This document shows, in pieces, positions 16,484-23,756 of a DNA stretch of 64,000 nt. The translations under genes were made by a program, and so were the position numbers. The stretch is from assembly GCF_022747945.1 (NCBI RefSeq), contig NZ_JALDST010000001.1:6820001-6884000 (forward strand), in the 5' to 3' direction. The notes below the pieces were generated by a model. It did not search any database and was not told the origin of the DNA. It was given only the letters and a program-made list of their open reading frames with translations. How positions within the stretch are numbered: position 1 is the first letter of the stretch; every line of letters begins with the position of its first letter. Source of the stretch: Micromonospora sp. R77. Its GTDB lineage: Bacteria > Actinomycetota > Actinomycetes > Mycobacteriales > Micromonosporaceae.

Positions 16484-17764
16484 GTGAAGTCACGAAAGGG
16501 TCTGGCTGTCGTCGCCGCGGCGCTGTCCGGCGTCCTCGCCCTGTCCGCCTGTGGTGGCGGCGAGGCGAAGGAGCAGGGCCCGGCCAGTCTGCGGATGACC
16601 GTCTGGTCGGCCAACGAGGCACACCTGAAACTGTTCAACGAGATCGCCGACGAATACCGCAAGAGCCACCCGGACGTCGCCGAGATCAAGTTCGATCCGC
16701 TGCCGTTCGAGAACTACACCACCACTCTCACCACGCAGATCGCCGGCGGGAACGCGCCCGACCTCGCGTGGATCTTCGAGAACTCGGCCCCCGACTTCGT
16801 CGCCTCGCGCGCGCTGCTGCCGCTGGACGACACGCTCGGCAAGGCCGACGGCTACCGGTACGACGACCTCTCCCCCGCCACCCTCAAGCTCTGGCAGAAC
16901 GACGGCAAGCTGTACGCGTACCCCTTCTCCACCTCGCCGTTCGGGGTCTTCGTCAACACGGACCTGGTCAGGAAGGCCGGGCAGAAGACCCCGGCGGAGC
17001 TGATCGCAGCCGGGCAGTGGACCTGGGAGAACGCCCTGGCCACCGCCGGGGCGACCGCGGCCAGGTCGGGCAAGGCCGGCCTGGTGATCCGCGACTTCGA
17101 CTACAAGGGTTGGGACAACCTGTCCACCTTCTGGACCGGTTGGGGTGCGCGGGCGTGGAGCGAGGACGGCCGGACCTGCGGCTTCGCCAGCCCCGAGATG
17201 GTCGACGCGATGACCACCCTGCACCAGGGCATCTTCACCGGTAAGGCACTGCCCGGCCCGGGCACGAGCGCCGACTTCTTCGCCGGTGACGCCGCCATGA
17301 CCGTCACCCAGATCTCCCGCGCCTCGCTGCTGAAGGACGACGGCTTCGGCTGGGACCTGGTCCCCCTGCCGGCCGGCCCCAAGGGCCCGTACGCGGTGGT
17401 CGGCCAGGCCGGCATCGGGGTGATGAAGAAGAGCGCGCACGCCGAGCAGGCGGCCGACTTCCTGGCCTTCTTCACCAACCCCACCAACTCGGCGAAGCTC
17501 GCCCAGTTCTTCCCGCCGCCCCGGCGGTCGCAGTTGACCGCCGAGACCCTGGCCAAGACGAACCCGAAGCTCAAGCCGGAGCAGTTGCAGAAGGTCGTCA
17601 TCGACGGCATCACCAACGGTGTGGTCAAGCCCAGCCACGCCGGCCAGGCCGAGCTGAGCCAGCAGGTGCGCGCCGGTCTCGACCCGCTGTGGCAGCCGAA
17701 CGCGGACGTCAAGGCGGTGCTCGACGGCGTCTGCGCCAAGATCCAGCCACTGCTGGCGAAGTAG
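16484..17764 (+). CDS. sugar ABC transporter substrate-binding lipoprotein (family 1)
   Basis: The protein has 426 residues. The signal sequence LAVVAAALSGVLALSAC ends at a lipobox cysteine. The mature protein (MTVWSANEAHLKLFNEIADEYRK, then IAGGNAPDLAWIFENSAPDF) is a CUT1-family sugar binding protein. It starts at GTG 16484 after GAGGAGAAG. It should hand ligand to the two permeases encoded next. No ATPase is encoded in the operon, so a shared MsiK-type ATPase elsewhere is expected, as is usual for actinomycete CUT1 systems. Confidence 0.93.
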   Translation: MKSRKGLAVVAAALSGVLALSACGGGEAKEQGPASLRMTVWSANEAHLKLFNEIADEYRKSHPDVAEIKFDPLPFENYTTTLTTQIAGGNAPDLAWIFENSAPDFVASRALLPLDDTLGKADGYRYDDLSPATLKLWQNDGKLYAYPFSTSPFGVFVNTDLVRKAGQKTPAELIAAGQWTWENALATAGATAARSGKAGLVIRDFDYKGWDNLSTFWTGWGARAWSEDGRTCGFASPEMVDAMTTLHQGIFTGKALPGPGTSADFFAGDAAMTVTQISRASLLKDDGFGWDLVPLPAGPKGPYAVVGQAGIGVMKKSAHAEQAADFLAFFTNPTNSAKLAQFFPPPRRSQLTAETLAKTNPKLKPEQLQKVVIDGITNGVVKPSHAGQAELSQQVRAGLDPLWQPNADVKAVLDGVCAKIQPLLAK

Positions 17765-17775
17765 GGCCGACGATC

Positions 17776-18723
17776 ATGACCCAGACGGACACCAGGGTGG
17801 GCCCGGCCGCTGCCGGGCCCGCCCCGGGCCGGGCCCGGCCGTTCTGGACCAGCCGCCGCCGGGACCAGCTCACCGGTTACCTGTTCATCGCCCCGCAACT
17901 ACTCGGCAGCCTGGTCTTCGTGATCCTGCCGCTGGTCCTGGTGGTCTGGTACAGCCTGCACGAGTGGAACGTGCTCGCCGGGACCTTCGACTTCGTCGGT
18001 GCCGACAACTACGCGGCGCTCGCCGACGATCCGAACCTCGGCGGGGTGCTGCGGGCCACCGGGCTGTTCTCCGTCGGCCTGGTGGTGCTCAACCTCGGCC
18101 TGGCGCTGCTGCTGGCCGTCCTGCTCAATCAGAAGCTGCGCGGCACGATCCTGTTCCGTACCCTCTTCTTCTCGCCCGTGGTGGTCTCCCTGGTGGCCTG
18201 GACCATCGTCTGGGGCTTCCTGCTGCAGAAGAACGGCGGGGTCAACGGCCTGCTCGACACGGTCGGCGTGACCGGGCCGAACTGGCTGCGCGGCGAGGGC
18301 ACGGCGATGCTGTCGGTGGTCGTCGTCCAGGTGTTCAAGAACGTCGGCCTGAACATGGTGCTGTTCCTGGCCGCCCTCCAGGGCGTGCCGGCGGACCTGT
18401 ACGAGGCCGCGGAGGTGGACGGGGCAAGCCGGCTGCGCCAGTTCTGGCGGATCACCGTGCCGTTGATCAGCCCGACGATCCTGCTCACCTCGATCATCAC
18501 GGTGGTCGGTTCGCTGCAGGTCTTCGCGCAGATCGCGGTGCTGACCCAGGGCGGTCCCGGCACCTCGACCACGGTCCTCGTCTACTACCTCTACCAGCAG
18601 GCCTTCCAGTTCCATCACTTCGGCTACGGCGCCACGCTGTCGATCCTGCTCTTCGGCATCGTGCTCGTGCTCACCGTGCTGCAGTGGCAGATGCGCAAGA
18701 GGTGGGTCTTCCATGAATCGTGA
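17776..18723 (+). CDS. sugar ABC transporter permease 1 (MalF-like)
   Basis: The protein has 315 residues and six membrane segments, after a Gly/Pro/Ala-rich cytosolic N-terminus. The EAA loop is VPADLYEAAEVDGASRLRQFW near residue 205. ATG 17776 lies 11 bases after the binding-protein stop. It overlaps the second permease by 11 bases, indicating translational coupling. The segment LTQGGPGTSTTVLVYYLYQQAF is characteristic of CUT1 MalF-type subunits. Confidence 0.94.
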   Translation: MTQTDTRVGPAAAGPAPGRARPFWTSRRRDQLTGYLFIAPQLLGSLVFVILPLVLVVWYSLHEWNVLAGTFDFVGADNYAALADDPNLGGVLRATGLFSVGLVVLNLGLALLLAVLLNQKLRGTILFRTLFFSPVVVSLVAWTIVWGFLLQKNGGVNGLLDTVGVTGPNWLRGEGTAMLSVVVVQVFKNVGLNMVLFLAALQGVPADLYEAAEVDGASRLRQFWRITVPLISPTILLTSIITVVGSLQVFAQIAVLTQGGPGTSTTVLVYYLYQQAFQFHHFGYGATLSILLFGIVLVLTVLQWQMRKRWVFHES

Positions 18724-19555
18724 CCTGTCCCGCCGCACCAAGTTGGTGCTCTACGGGGTGCTGCTGGTCCTGGCGGTCCCGTTCGTCTTCCCGACCTGGT
18801 GGATGGTCACCTCGTCGCTGCGACCGGTGGCGGACATCTTCGCCTTCCCGCCCCGGCTACTGCCGACCGACCCGCGGCTCGACGCCTACCGGCGGGTCTT
18901 CGAGTTGCAGCCCTTCGGACAGCAGTACCTCAACAGTCTCTACATCGCACTGCTGGTCACGGTCGGTACGCTCGCCGTGGCGGCGCTCGCCGGGTACGCG
19001 TTCGCGCGGATCCGGTTCCGGGGCCAGAACGTGCTCTTCCTCGTCGTCCTCGCGGGCCTGCTCATTCCCAGCGAGGTGACGATCGTGCCGCTGTTCCAGA
19101 TGTTCTTCAGGCTGGGACTGATCGACACCCACTGGCCGCTGATCCTGGTGCCGGTCTTCGGGGCGCCGAGCGTGCTGGCGACGTTCATCATGCGGCAGTT
19201 CTTCATCAGCCTCCCCGGCGAGTTGGAGGAGGCGGCCCGGGTCGACGGGTTGGGGCGCTTCGCCACCTTCTGGCGGATCGCGCTGCCGCTGTCCCGGCCC
19301 GCGCTCGGGGCGGTGGCCATCTTCACCTTCCTGCACAGCTGGAACCTCTATCTGGAACCGATCGTGTTCCTCTCCTCGCCGGAGAAGTTCACCCTGCCGC
19401 AGGCGCTCACCCAGTTCGTCGACGCGTACGGCGGTCCCATGTGGGACGTCCAGCTCGCGGCGGCGTCGATGACCGCGCTGCCGGTCCTGGTGGTCTTCGT
19501 CATCGCCCAGAAACAGTTCGTCGAGGGCCTCGCGCACACCGGCCTGAAGGGATGA
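18713..19555 (+). CDS. sugar ABC transporter permease 2 (MalG-like)
   Basis: The protein has 280 residues and six membrane segments, with the EAA loop LPGELEEAARVDGLGRFATFW near residue 165. It ends KQFVEGLAHTGLKG, the conserved C-terminus of MalG-like subunits. The start ATG 18713 lies within the end of permease 1 and the stop overlaps the ROK start by four bases. Confidence 0.95.
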   Translation: MNRDLSRRTKLVLYGVLLVLAVPFVFPTWWMVTSSLRPVADIFAFPPRLLPTDPRLDAYRRVFELQPFGQQYLNSLYIALLVTVGTLAVAALAGYAFARIRFRGQNVLFLVVLAGLLIPSEVTIVPLFQMFFRLGLIDTHWPLILVPVFGAPSVLATFIMRQFFISLPGELEEAARVDGLGRFATFWRIALPLSRPALGAVAIFTFLHSWNLYLEPIVFLSSPEKFTLPQALTQFVDAYGGPMWDVQLAAASMTALPVLVVFVIAQKQFVEGLAHTGLKG

Positions 19556-20467
19556 CGGGACCGGTGGTCGGGGTCGACATCGGCGGCACCAAGACGGCCG
19601 CCGCGCTGGTCGACCCCGACGGGCGGGTGCGGACCCGGCGCGAGGTCCCCACCCCGCCCGGTCCGGGCCCGCGGCGGTGCTGGACGCCGCCGCGGGCCTG
19701 GCCGCGGAGCTGCTCGGCGACGCCGGCCCGGGGCCGGTCGGGGTCGGCACCGCTGGCACGGTCGACCCGGCCACCGGGACCATCCGGTACGCGACCGACA
19801 GCCTGCCCGGATGGGCCGGCACCCCGGTCGCCGACGCGTTGACCGCGCGGCTGGGCCGTCCCGTGCGGGTCACCAACGACGTGCACGCCGCGGCGCTCGG
19901 CGAGAGCTGGGCCGGCGCCGGGCAGGGCCGGGCCCACCTGCTGCTGGTGGCCGTCGGCACCGGGCTGGGCGGGGCGGTCGTCCGCGACGGCCGCGTCGAG
20001 GCCGGCGCCGGGGCGCGGCGGGCCAGCTCGGGCACCTGCCGGCCCCCGGCACCGAGCGACTGCGGTGCGGGTGCGGCCGGTACGGGCACCTGGAGGCGAT
20101 CGCCTCCGGCACCGGGCTGGCCGCCGCGTACGCCGACGTGACCGGCACCCGGGTCACCGGGCGGACCGTGGCGGACCGCGCGGCGGCCGGTGACCCGACC
20201 GCCCGGCAGGTGATCGACCGGGCCGGCGCGGTCCTCGGCGCGGCCCTGGCCGGGCTGGTCGCCGTGCTCGACCCGGAGGCCGTCCTGGTCGCCGGCGGGG
20301 CGGCCGGCGTGCTGCTGGCCGCCGCCTCGGCCGCCTATCACGCAGAGCTGCCCGGCGGCTGGGCCGGGGTGCCGCTGCGGCCCGCCGCGCTCGGCGCAAA
20401 CGCCGTGCTGGTCGGCGCCGCCCGCTTCGCCACGACGACGATCGACGACGGAGGAACCGGAGAATGA
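19552..20467 (+). pseudogene. ROK-family kinase (ManNAc kinase-like), broken by two apparent 1-base losses
   Basis: ATG 19552 begins MTGPVVGVDIGGTKTAAALVDPDG, then leaves the coherent frame near 19664. The second frame carries VLDAAAGLAAELLG, VRVTNDVHAAALGESWAGAG and VAVGTGLGGAVVRDG. Near 20015 the sequence moves to a third frame with GQLGHLPAPGTERLRCGCGRYGHLEAIASG. That stretch contains the CxCGxxGxxE zinc cluster of catalytic ROK kinases, and its frame runs on to the stop at 20467. One missing G/C at each site accounts for both shifts. Followed with a 4-base overlap by NanE, it would phosphorylate N-acetylmannosamine. If truly broken, the pathway stops at this step unless another kinase substitutes. 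Confidence 0.8.
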
Positions 20468-21162
20468 ACGTCCTCGACGAGCTGGCCGGCGGCCTGGTGG
20501 TGTCCTGCCAGCCGCTGCCCGACGAACCCGACGACCCGATGCGTGACACCTACGTCCAGGCCCGGGTCGCGGCCGCGGTGGTCCGTGGCGGCGCGGTGGC
20601 GGTGCGGGTCAACGGCCCGGACGACGTGCGGGCCGTACGCGCCGCCGTCGACGTACCGGTGATCGGGCTCCACAAGTACGGCACCGGGGACGTCTTCATC
20701 ACCCCCACCGCCGGGCACGCGCTGGATGTGGCAGCGGCCGGGGCGCAGGTCGTCGCGGTCGACGCCACCGACCGGCCCCGCCCGGACGGGCGTACGTTCG
20801 CCGACACCGTCCGGGCGATCCGCGAGCAGACCGACGCGCTGGTCCTCGCCGACGTCTCCACCACCGCCGAGGGCGTCGCCGCCGTCGAGGCCGGCGCCGA
20901 CGCCGTCGCCACCACGCTGTCCGGCTACACCCCGGCCAGCCCACCGACCGACGGGCCCGACCTCGGGCTCGTCGCGCGCCTCGCCGCACTCCTGCCCGTG
21001 CCGGTGCTGGCGGAAGGCCGGTACCGGAGCACGGAACAGATCGGCCGGGCCTTCACGGCCGGCGCCCACGCGGTGGTGATGGGCAACGCCGTCACCTCAC
21101 CACTGTGGATCACCCGCCGGCTCGTCCCGGCCACCCCCCGCGCGGCGCGCACCCGGCAGTGA
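20464..21162 (+). CDS. nanE: N-acetylmannosamine-6-phosphate 2-epimerase
   Basis: The protein has 232 residues, a TIM barrel of the NanE family. Motifs include VVSCQPLPDEPDDPM at the N-terminus, VIGLHKYGTGDVFITPT, the catalytic-lysine strand VPVIGLHKY, and AGAHAVVMGNAVTSP near the C-terminus. It converts ManNAc-6-P to GlcNAc-6-P in sialic acid or ManNAc catabolism. Its ATG overlaps the preceding ROK stop. It closes the LacI operon. No sialidase, NanA lyase, NagA or NagB is present in the window, so the source sugar is not settled. Confidence 0.9.
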   Translation: MNVLDELAGGLVVSCQPLPDEPDDPMRDTYVQARVAAAVVRGGAVAVRVNGPDDVRAVRAAVDVPVIGLHKYGTGDVFITPTAGHALDVAAAGAQVVAVDATDRPRPDGRTFADTVRAIREQTDALVLADVSTTAEGVAAVEAGADAVATTLSGYTPASPPTDGPDLGLVARLAALLPVPVLAEGRYRSTEQIGRAFTAGAHAVVMGNAVTSPLWITRRLVPATPRAARTRQ

Positions 21163-21250
21163 AGGCGGCACCGGGACGCCACTCACCCGGTTCACCGTCG
21201 CTGGAAACCGGATGGCCGACGCGGCCCGGTCGGTGCGATGATCGACATCC

Positions 21251-21379
21251 GGGTCGCTAGCTCAACTGGCTAGAGCATTCGACTGAGTAGCGCGTCCGCT
21301 CTCCACCCCGGTGGTCATGGGGGCGCTTCCTTCTCCTAGTTGGATCGAAAGGTTCGGGGTTCGAGTCCCCGGCGACCCA
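21251..21379 (+). ncRNA. tRNA-like RNA with a ~55-nt insertion in the anticodon loop
   Basis: The sequence folds as a near-perfect tRNA body. The acceptor stem is GGGTCGC (21251-21257) with GCGACCC (21372-21378). The D arm is GCTC/GAGC (21260-21263, 21273-21276). The anticodon stem is TTCGA (21278-21282) with TCGAA (21345-21349). The T arm is CGGGG-TTCGAGT-CCCCG (21355-21371), followed by a discriminator A. Instead of a 7-base anticodon loop there are 62 bases (21283-21344). These contain a stem AGCGC (21289-21293) with GCGCT (21323-21327) and an inner CCAC/GTGG hairpin. The length is too short for a group I intron. No anticodon can be assigned and no CCA end is encoded. It ends 56 bases before the TerD-domain gene. 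It could be a tRNA mimic analogous to the tRNA-like module of bacterial Y RNAs, or a decayed tRNA. Confidence 0.7.
21283..21334 (+). repeat. conserved insert motif, copy A (inside the tRNA-like anticodon loop)
   Basis: It begins CTGAGTAG, then has a small hairpin, then CATGGGGGCGCTTCCTTCT at 21316-21334. The same order of elements recurs at 23588-23631. The two 19-mers match at 17 positions and the octamers are identical. Confidence 0.65.
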
Positions 21380-21435
21380 CCGCGCCGCGGCTGCAGGCCG
21401 GCACCGGCCGCAGTCGAGGTGGATCGGAGGACCAC

Positions 21436-23595
21436 GTGCTCGAGAAGCTGATCATCCAGAGGACCCTGCGCGTGCCGGCGGGCACCGGCGCGGCCGGGGA
21501 CGGCACCCGGGTGGCCCGGCAACTGGATGCGGCGCTGCTCGATGTCGGGTTCTCCGCGTCGCGGGCCCTGCTGGAGCACATCGGCACGCTGGCCCCCGCG
21601 CCGGCGATGGACCTCGCCGCCACGGTCGTCTCGGCGGTACGCGAACTGGTCGGCGACCACGTCCGGCACAATGCCTATTTCATCGGATTCCCGGACCAGG
21701 TGCCGGACACCGTCGAGTTCTGGGCCGACCGGCTCCGGGCGGCCGTACTCAGCGGTGGCGGCACGACGACCGACGCGCAGCTGCGGGACGCCGTCGCGTC
21801 GGGTGGGGTGAACCTGCTCGACCTGCCGGGCTACGGGACCTACCAGCACAGCTGGGCCGACCTGCTGGCCGCGCACGACGCCCTGATCACCACGGCCGGT
21901 GACCGGGTGACCCTGCTGCACCTCGGCGACACCCCCGAGGTGGAGGCGGCGCGCCTCTATCTGGCCCTGGCCGGCAGCGCCACCCCGCTCGGTGAGGCGG
22001 ACCTGGCGGTCCTCAGCGAGCTCGCCGTCGCCTGTCTGGACGACACGCAGCCGACCGGCATCCCGGTACGGGAGAACCGCGCGGTGCTCAACGGCATCCG
22101 GCTGGTCCTCGGGCGGCCGCTCGTCGCCGTGGACACGACGACCGACGTCCTGCGCGTCGCCTGCCAGGCCTCCGGTGGGGACGTCTCACTCCTGACACCC
22201 ACGAGGTTCCGGGCCTTCCGGCGCCCGGAGCGGCGGGTGCTGCTGGCCGCGCTGGACGACGTCGTCGGCGGGAACCGCGGCAAGCTCGGCGACGTCGCGC
22301 GTTACGCGGAGCGGTGGAAGCGACTCGGGGAGCGGCTGCACCCGCACGAGTACGGTCAGTGGCCGCACGCCCGGGAGGTGTTCGCGGTCGCGCGCGGCGA
22401 GCGCCGGGTACCCACCCTCGCCGGACGCGCCGAGGCGGCGATCCGCGCCGGTGCCGTCGGCCCGGCCGCGTCGGTGCTGTCGGCCGCGCCGGGCCTGCTC
22501 CTGCGCTCCGCGGACCGGCTTCTGCGCACGGCGTCGGCGCCGGAGCGAGCCGCTGTGGTCGACGCGGTCGCCGCGGCCCTGGGCTCGGCGTCGGGCCGGG
22601 TGCTTCTCTCCCTGCGGGAGCATGTCGACAACCGGCTGGCACCCGCGTCCGCGCGGATGTACGTCGGCCGTTCGCGGCGCGCGTGGGTCGGCCCGGACCG
22701 GCGCCCGCCCCTGCCCGCCGAGCTGGTGGCCGAACTGTCGTCGCTGCTCGACGCCGAGATCGGCGCGCGGCTGCCGGAGCCGCAGCGACCGTTGGTGGTG
22801 GACCCGGCGGTGCTCGACGTCGCGCTGCCGCTGTCCGGCAAGGCGGCCGAAGGTGGATTCGCGGTGCTGCCGAGGGGCTCGCGGGCGTCGGTGTCCGGTG
22901 AGGTGCTGCGCTTCTTCACGTACTGGCGTCAGCGCGACCGTCGCACCGACTACGACCTGTCGGTGCTGCTGCTCGACGACGAGTTCCACAGTGCGGGCCA
23001 GGTGTCCTGGACGAACTACCGCCACGACGGCGTGGTGCACTCGGGCGACATCACCGACGCGAGACACGGTGCGACCGAGTTCATCGACGTGCCCTTGACG
23101 GTACGCGGGCACTACGTCGTACCACAGGTGTACATCTATGCGGGCGAGTCGTTCGACGACGTCGCCGAGTCGATGTTCGGCTACCAGACCCGGACGCCGG
23201 AGCAGCGCGGTGCGCCGTTCGACGCGCGGACCGTGCGGGCGCGTTCGCACCTGCGAGGCCAGGGCCGGGTGGCGCTGCCGATGGTGTTCGCCAAGGGCGA
23301 GCAAGGCTGGCAGGCCGTGTGGCTGCACCTCTACCTGCGGGGCAGGCCGTCGTTCAACCGGGTGGAGGACAACCGGTCCACCACTGCCGACCGGGTGCGG
23401 GCACTGGTGCAGCGGCGCTACCTCACCATGTCCTACCTGGTCGACCGGTGGCGCGCCCGGGCCGACGTGGTGATGTGGGACGGCCGCCTGCCGGACGAGC
23501 CGGTCACGTTCATCGGCATCGACGCGCCCGAGGGTCTGCCGGAAGGATCAGTCACGTATACATTGGACCGGCTCAGCGAGCTGATCCCTGAGTAG
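21436..23595 (+). CDS. TerD-domain protein with a long N-terminal helical region
   Basis: The protein has 719 residues and starts at GTG 21436, five bases after GGAGG. An upstream in-frame ATG at 21340 lies inside the tRNA-like T-arm side and is rejected. The N-terminal ~480 residues are mostly helical, with a distinctive HNAYFIGFPDQVPDTVEFW near residue 77. The C-terminal part (about 490-660) is a TerD-like beta-sandwich: YDLSVLLLDDEF, DGVVHSGDITDARHGATEF, then VVPQVYIYAGESF. TerD domains bind calcium and occur in tellurite and phage-stress clusters and in predicted RNA-damage systems. No membrane segment or catalytic motif is visible. The stop codon TAG lies inside repeat copy B. Function unknown; the linked tRNA-like RNA is a candidate partner. 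Confidence 0.85.
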   Translation: MLEKLIIQRTLRVPAGTGAAGDGTRVARQLDAALLDVGFSASRALLEHIGTLAPAPAMDLAATVVSAVRELVGDHVRHNAYFIGFPDQVPDTVEFWADRLRAAVLSGGGTTTDAQLRDAVASGGVNLLDLPGYGTYQHSWADLLAAHDALITTAGDRVTLLHLGDTPEVEAARLYLALAGSATPLGEADLAVLSELAVACLDDTQPTGIPVRENRAVLNGIRLVLGRPLVAVDTTTDVLRVACQASGGDVSLLTPTRFRAFRRPERRVLLAALDDVVGGNRGKLGDVARYAERWKRLGERLHPHEYGQWPHAREVFAVARGERRVPTLAGRAEAAIRAGAVGPAASVLSAAPGLLLRSADRLLRTASAPERAAVVDAVAAALGSASGRVLLSLREHVDNRLAPASARMYVGRSRRAWVGPDRRPPLPAELVAELSSLLDAEIGARLPEPQRPLVVDPAVLDVALPLSGKAAEGGFAVLPRGSRASVSGEVLRFFTYWRQRDRRTDYDLSVLLLDDEFHSAGQVSWTNYRHDGVVHSGDITDARHGATEFIDVPLTVRGHYVVPQVYIYAGESFDDVAESMFGYQTRTPEQRGAPFDARTVRARSHLRGQGRVALPMVFAKGEQGWQAVWLHLYLRGRPSFNRVEDNRSTTADRVRALVQRRYLTMSYLVDRWRARADVVMWDGRLPDEPVTFIGIDAPEGLPEGSVTYTLDRLSELIPE

Positions 23596-23631
23596 TCGGC
23601 GAGAGCCGAGGCCATGTGGGCGCTTCCTGCT
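23588..23631 (+). repeat. conserved insert motif, copy B (overlapping the TerD stop codon)
   Basis: CTGAGTAG (23588-23595, whose last three bases are the stop codon) is followed by TCGGC-GAGA-GCCGA (23596-23609), a 5-bp stem with a GNRA loop. CATGTGGGCGCTTCCTGCT follows at 23613-23631. GAGTAG (23590-23595) can pair with CTATTC (23630-23635) to close the whole element as a stem. Just downstream, CCG-TTCGATT-CGG (23635-23647) looks like a shortened tRNA T-arm. It is the partner of copy A in the tRNA-like loop. Confidence 0.6.
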
Positions 23632-23649
23632 ATTCCGTTCGATTCGGTA

Positions 23650-23667
23650 CCTCCGCGGACGCGGAGG
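23650..23667 (+). terminator. hairpin downstream of the TerD gene
   Basis: CCTCCGC (23650-23656) pairs with GCGGAGG (23661-23667) around a GGAC loop. It lies between the converging TerD and molybdopterin oxidoreductase genes, so it may end transcription. No T-tract is present. Confidence 0.5.
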
Positions 23668-23756
23668 ATCTGGTGTTCAGCGCCCGCGCTCTCCTCGGCC
23701 CTCGCCGGTGAGCCATCGGGCTCGTGCGGCCACCTCCTGACGACGGGCCCGCCGGT

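Noticed and set aside
21251-21379. Ordinary tRNA gene or tRNA with a group I intron
   Set aside because: The anticodon loop is 62 bases with no definable anticodon, and the extra 55 bases are far too few for a group I intron.
21283-23636. attL/attR sites of an integrated element
   Set aside because: The repeats do not match the 3' end of the tRNA-like sequence, the hairpins between them differ, and no integrase is in the window.
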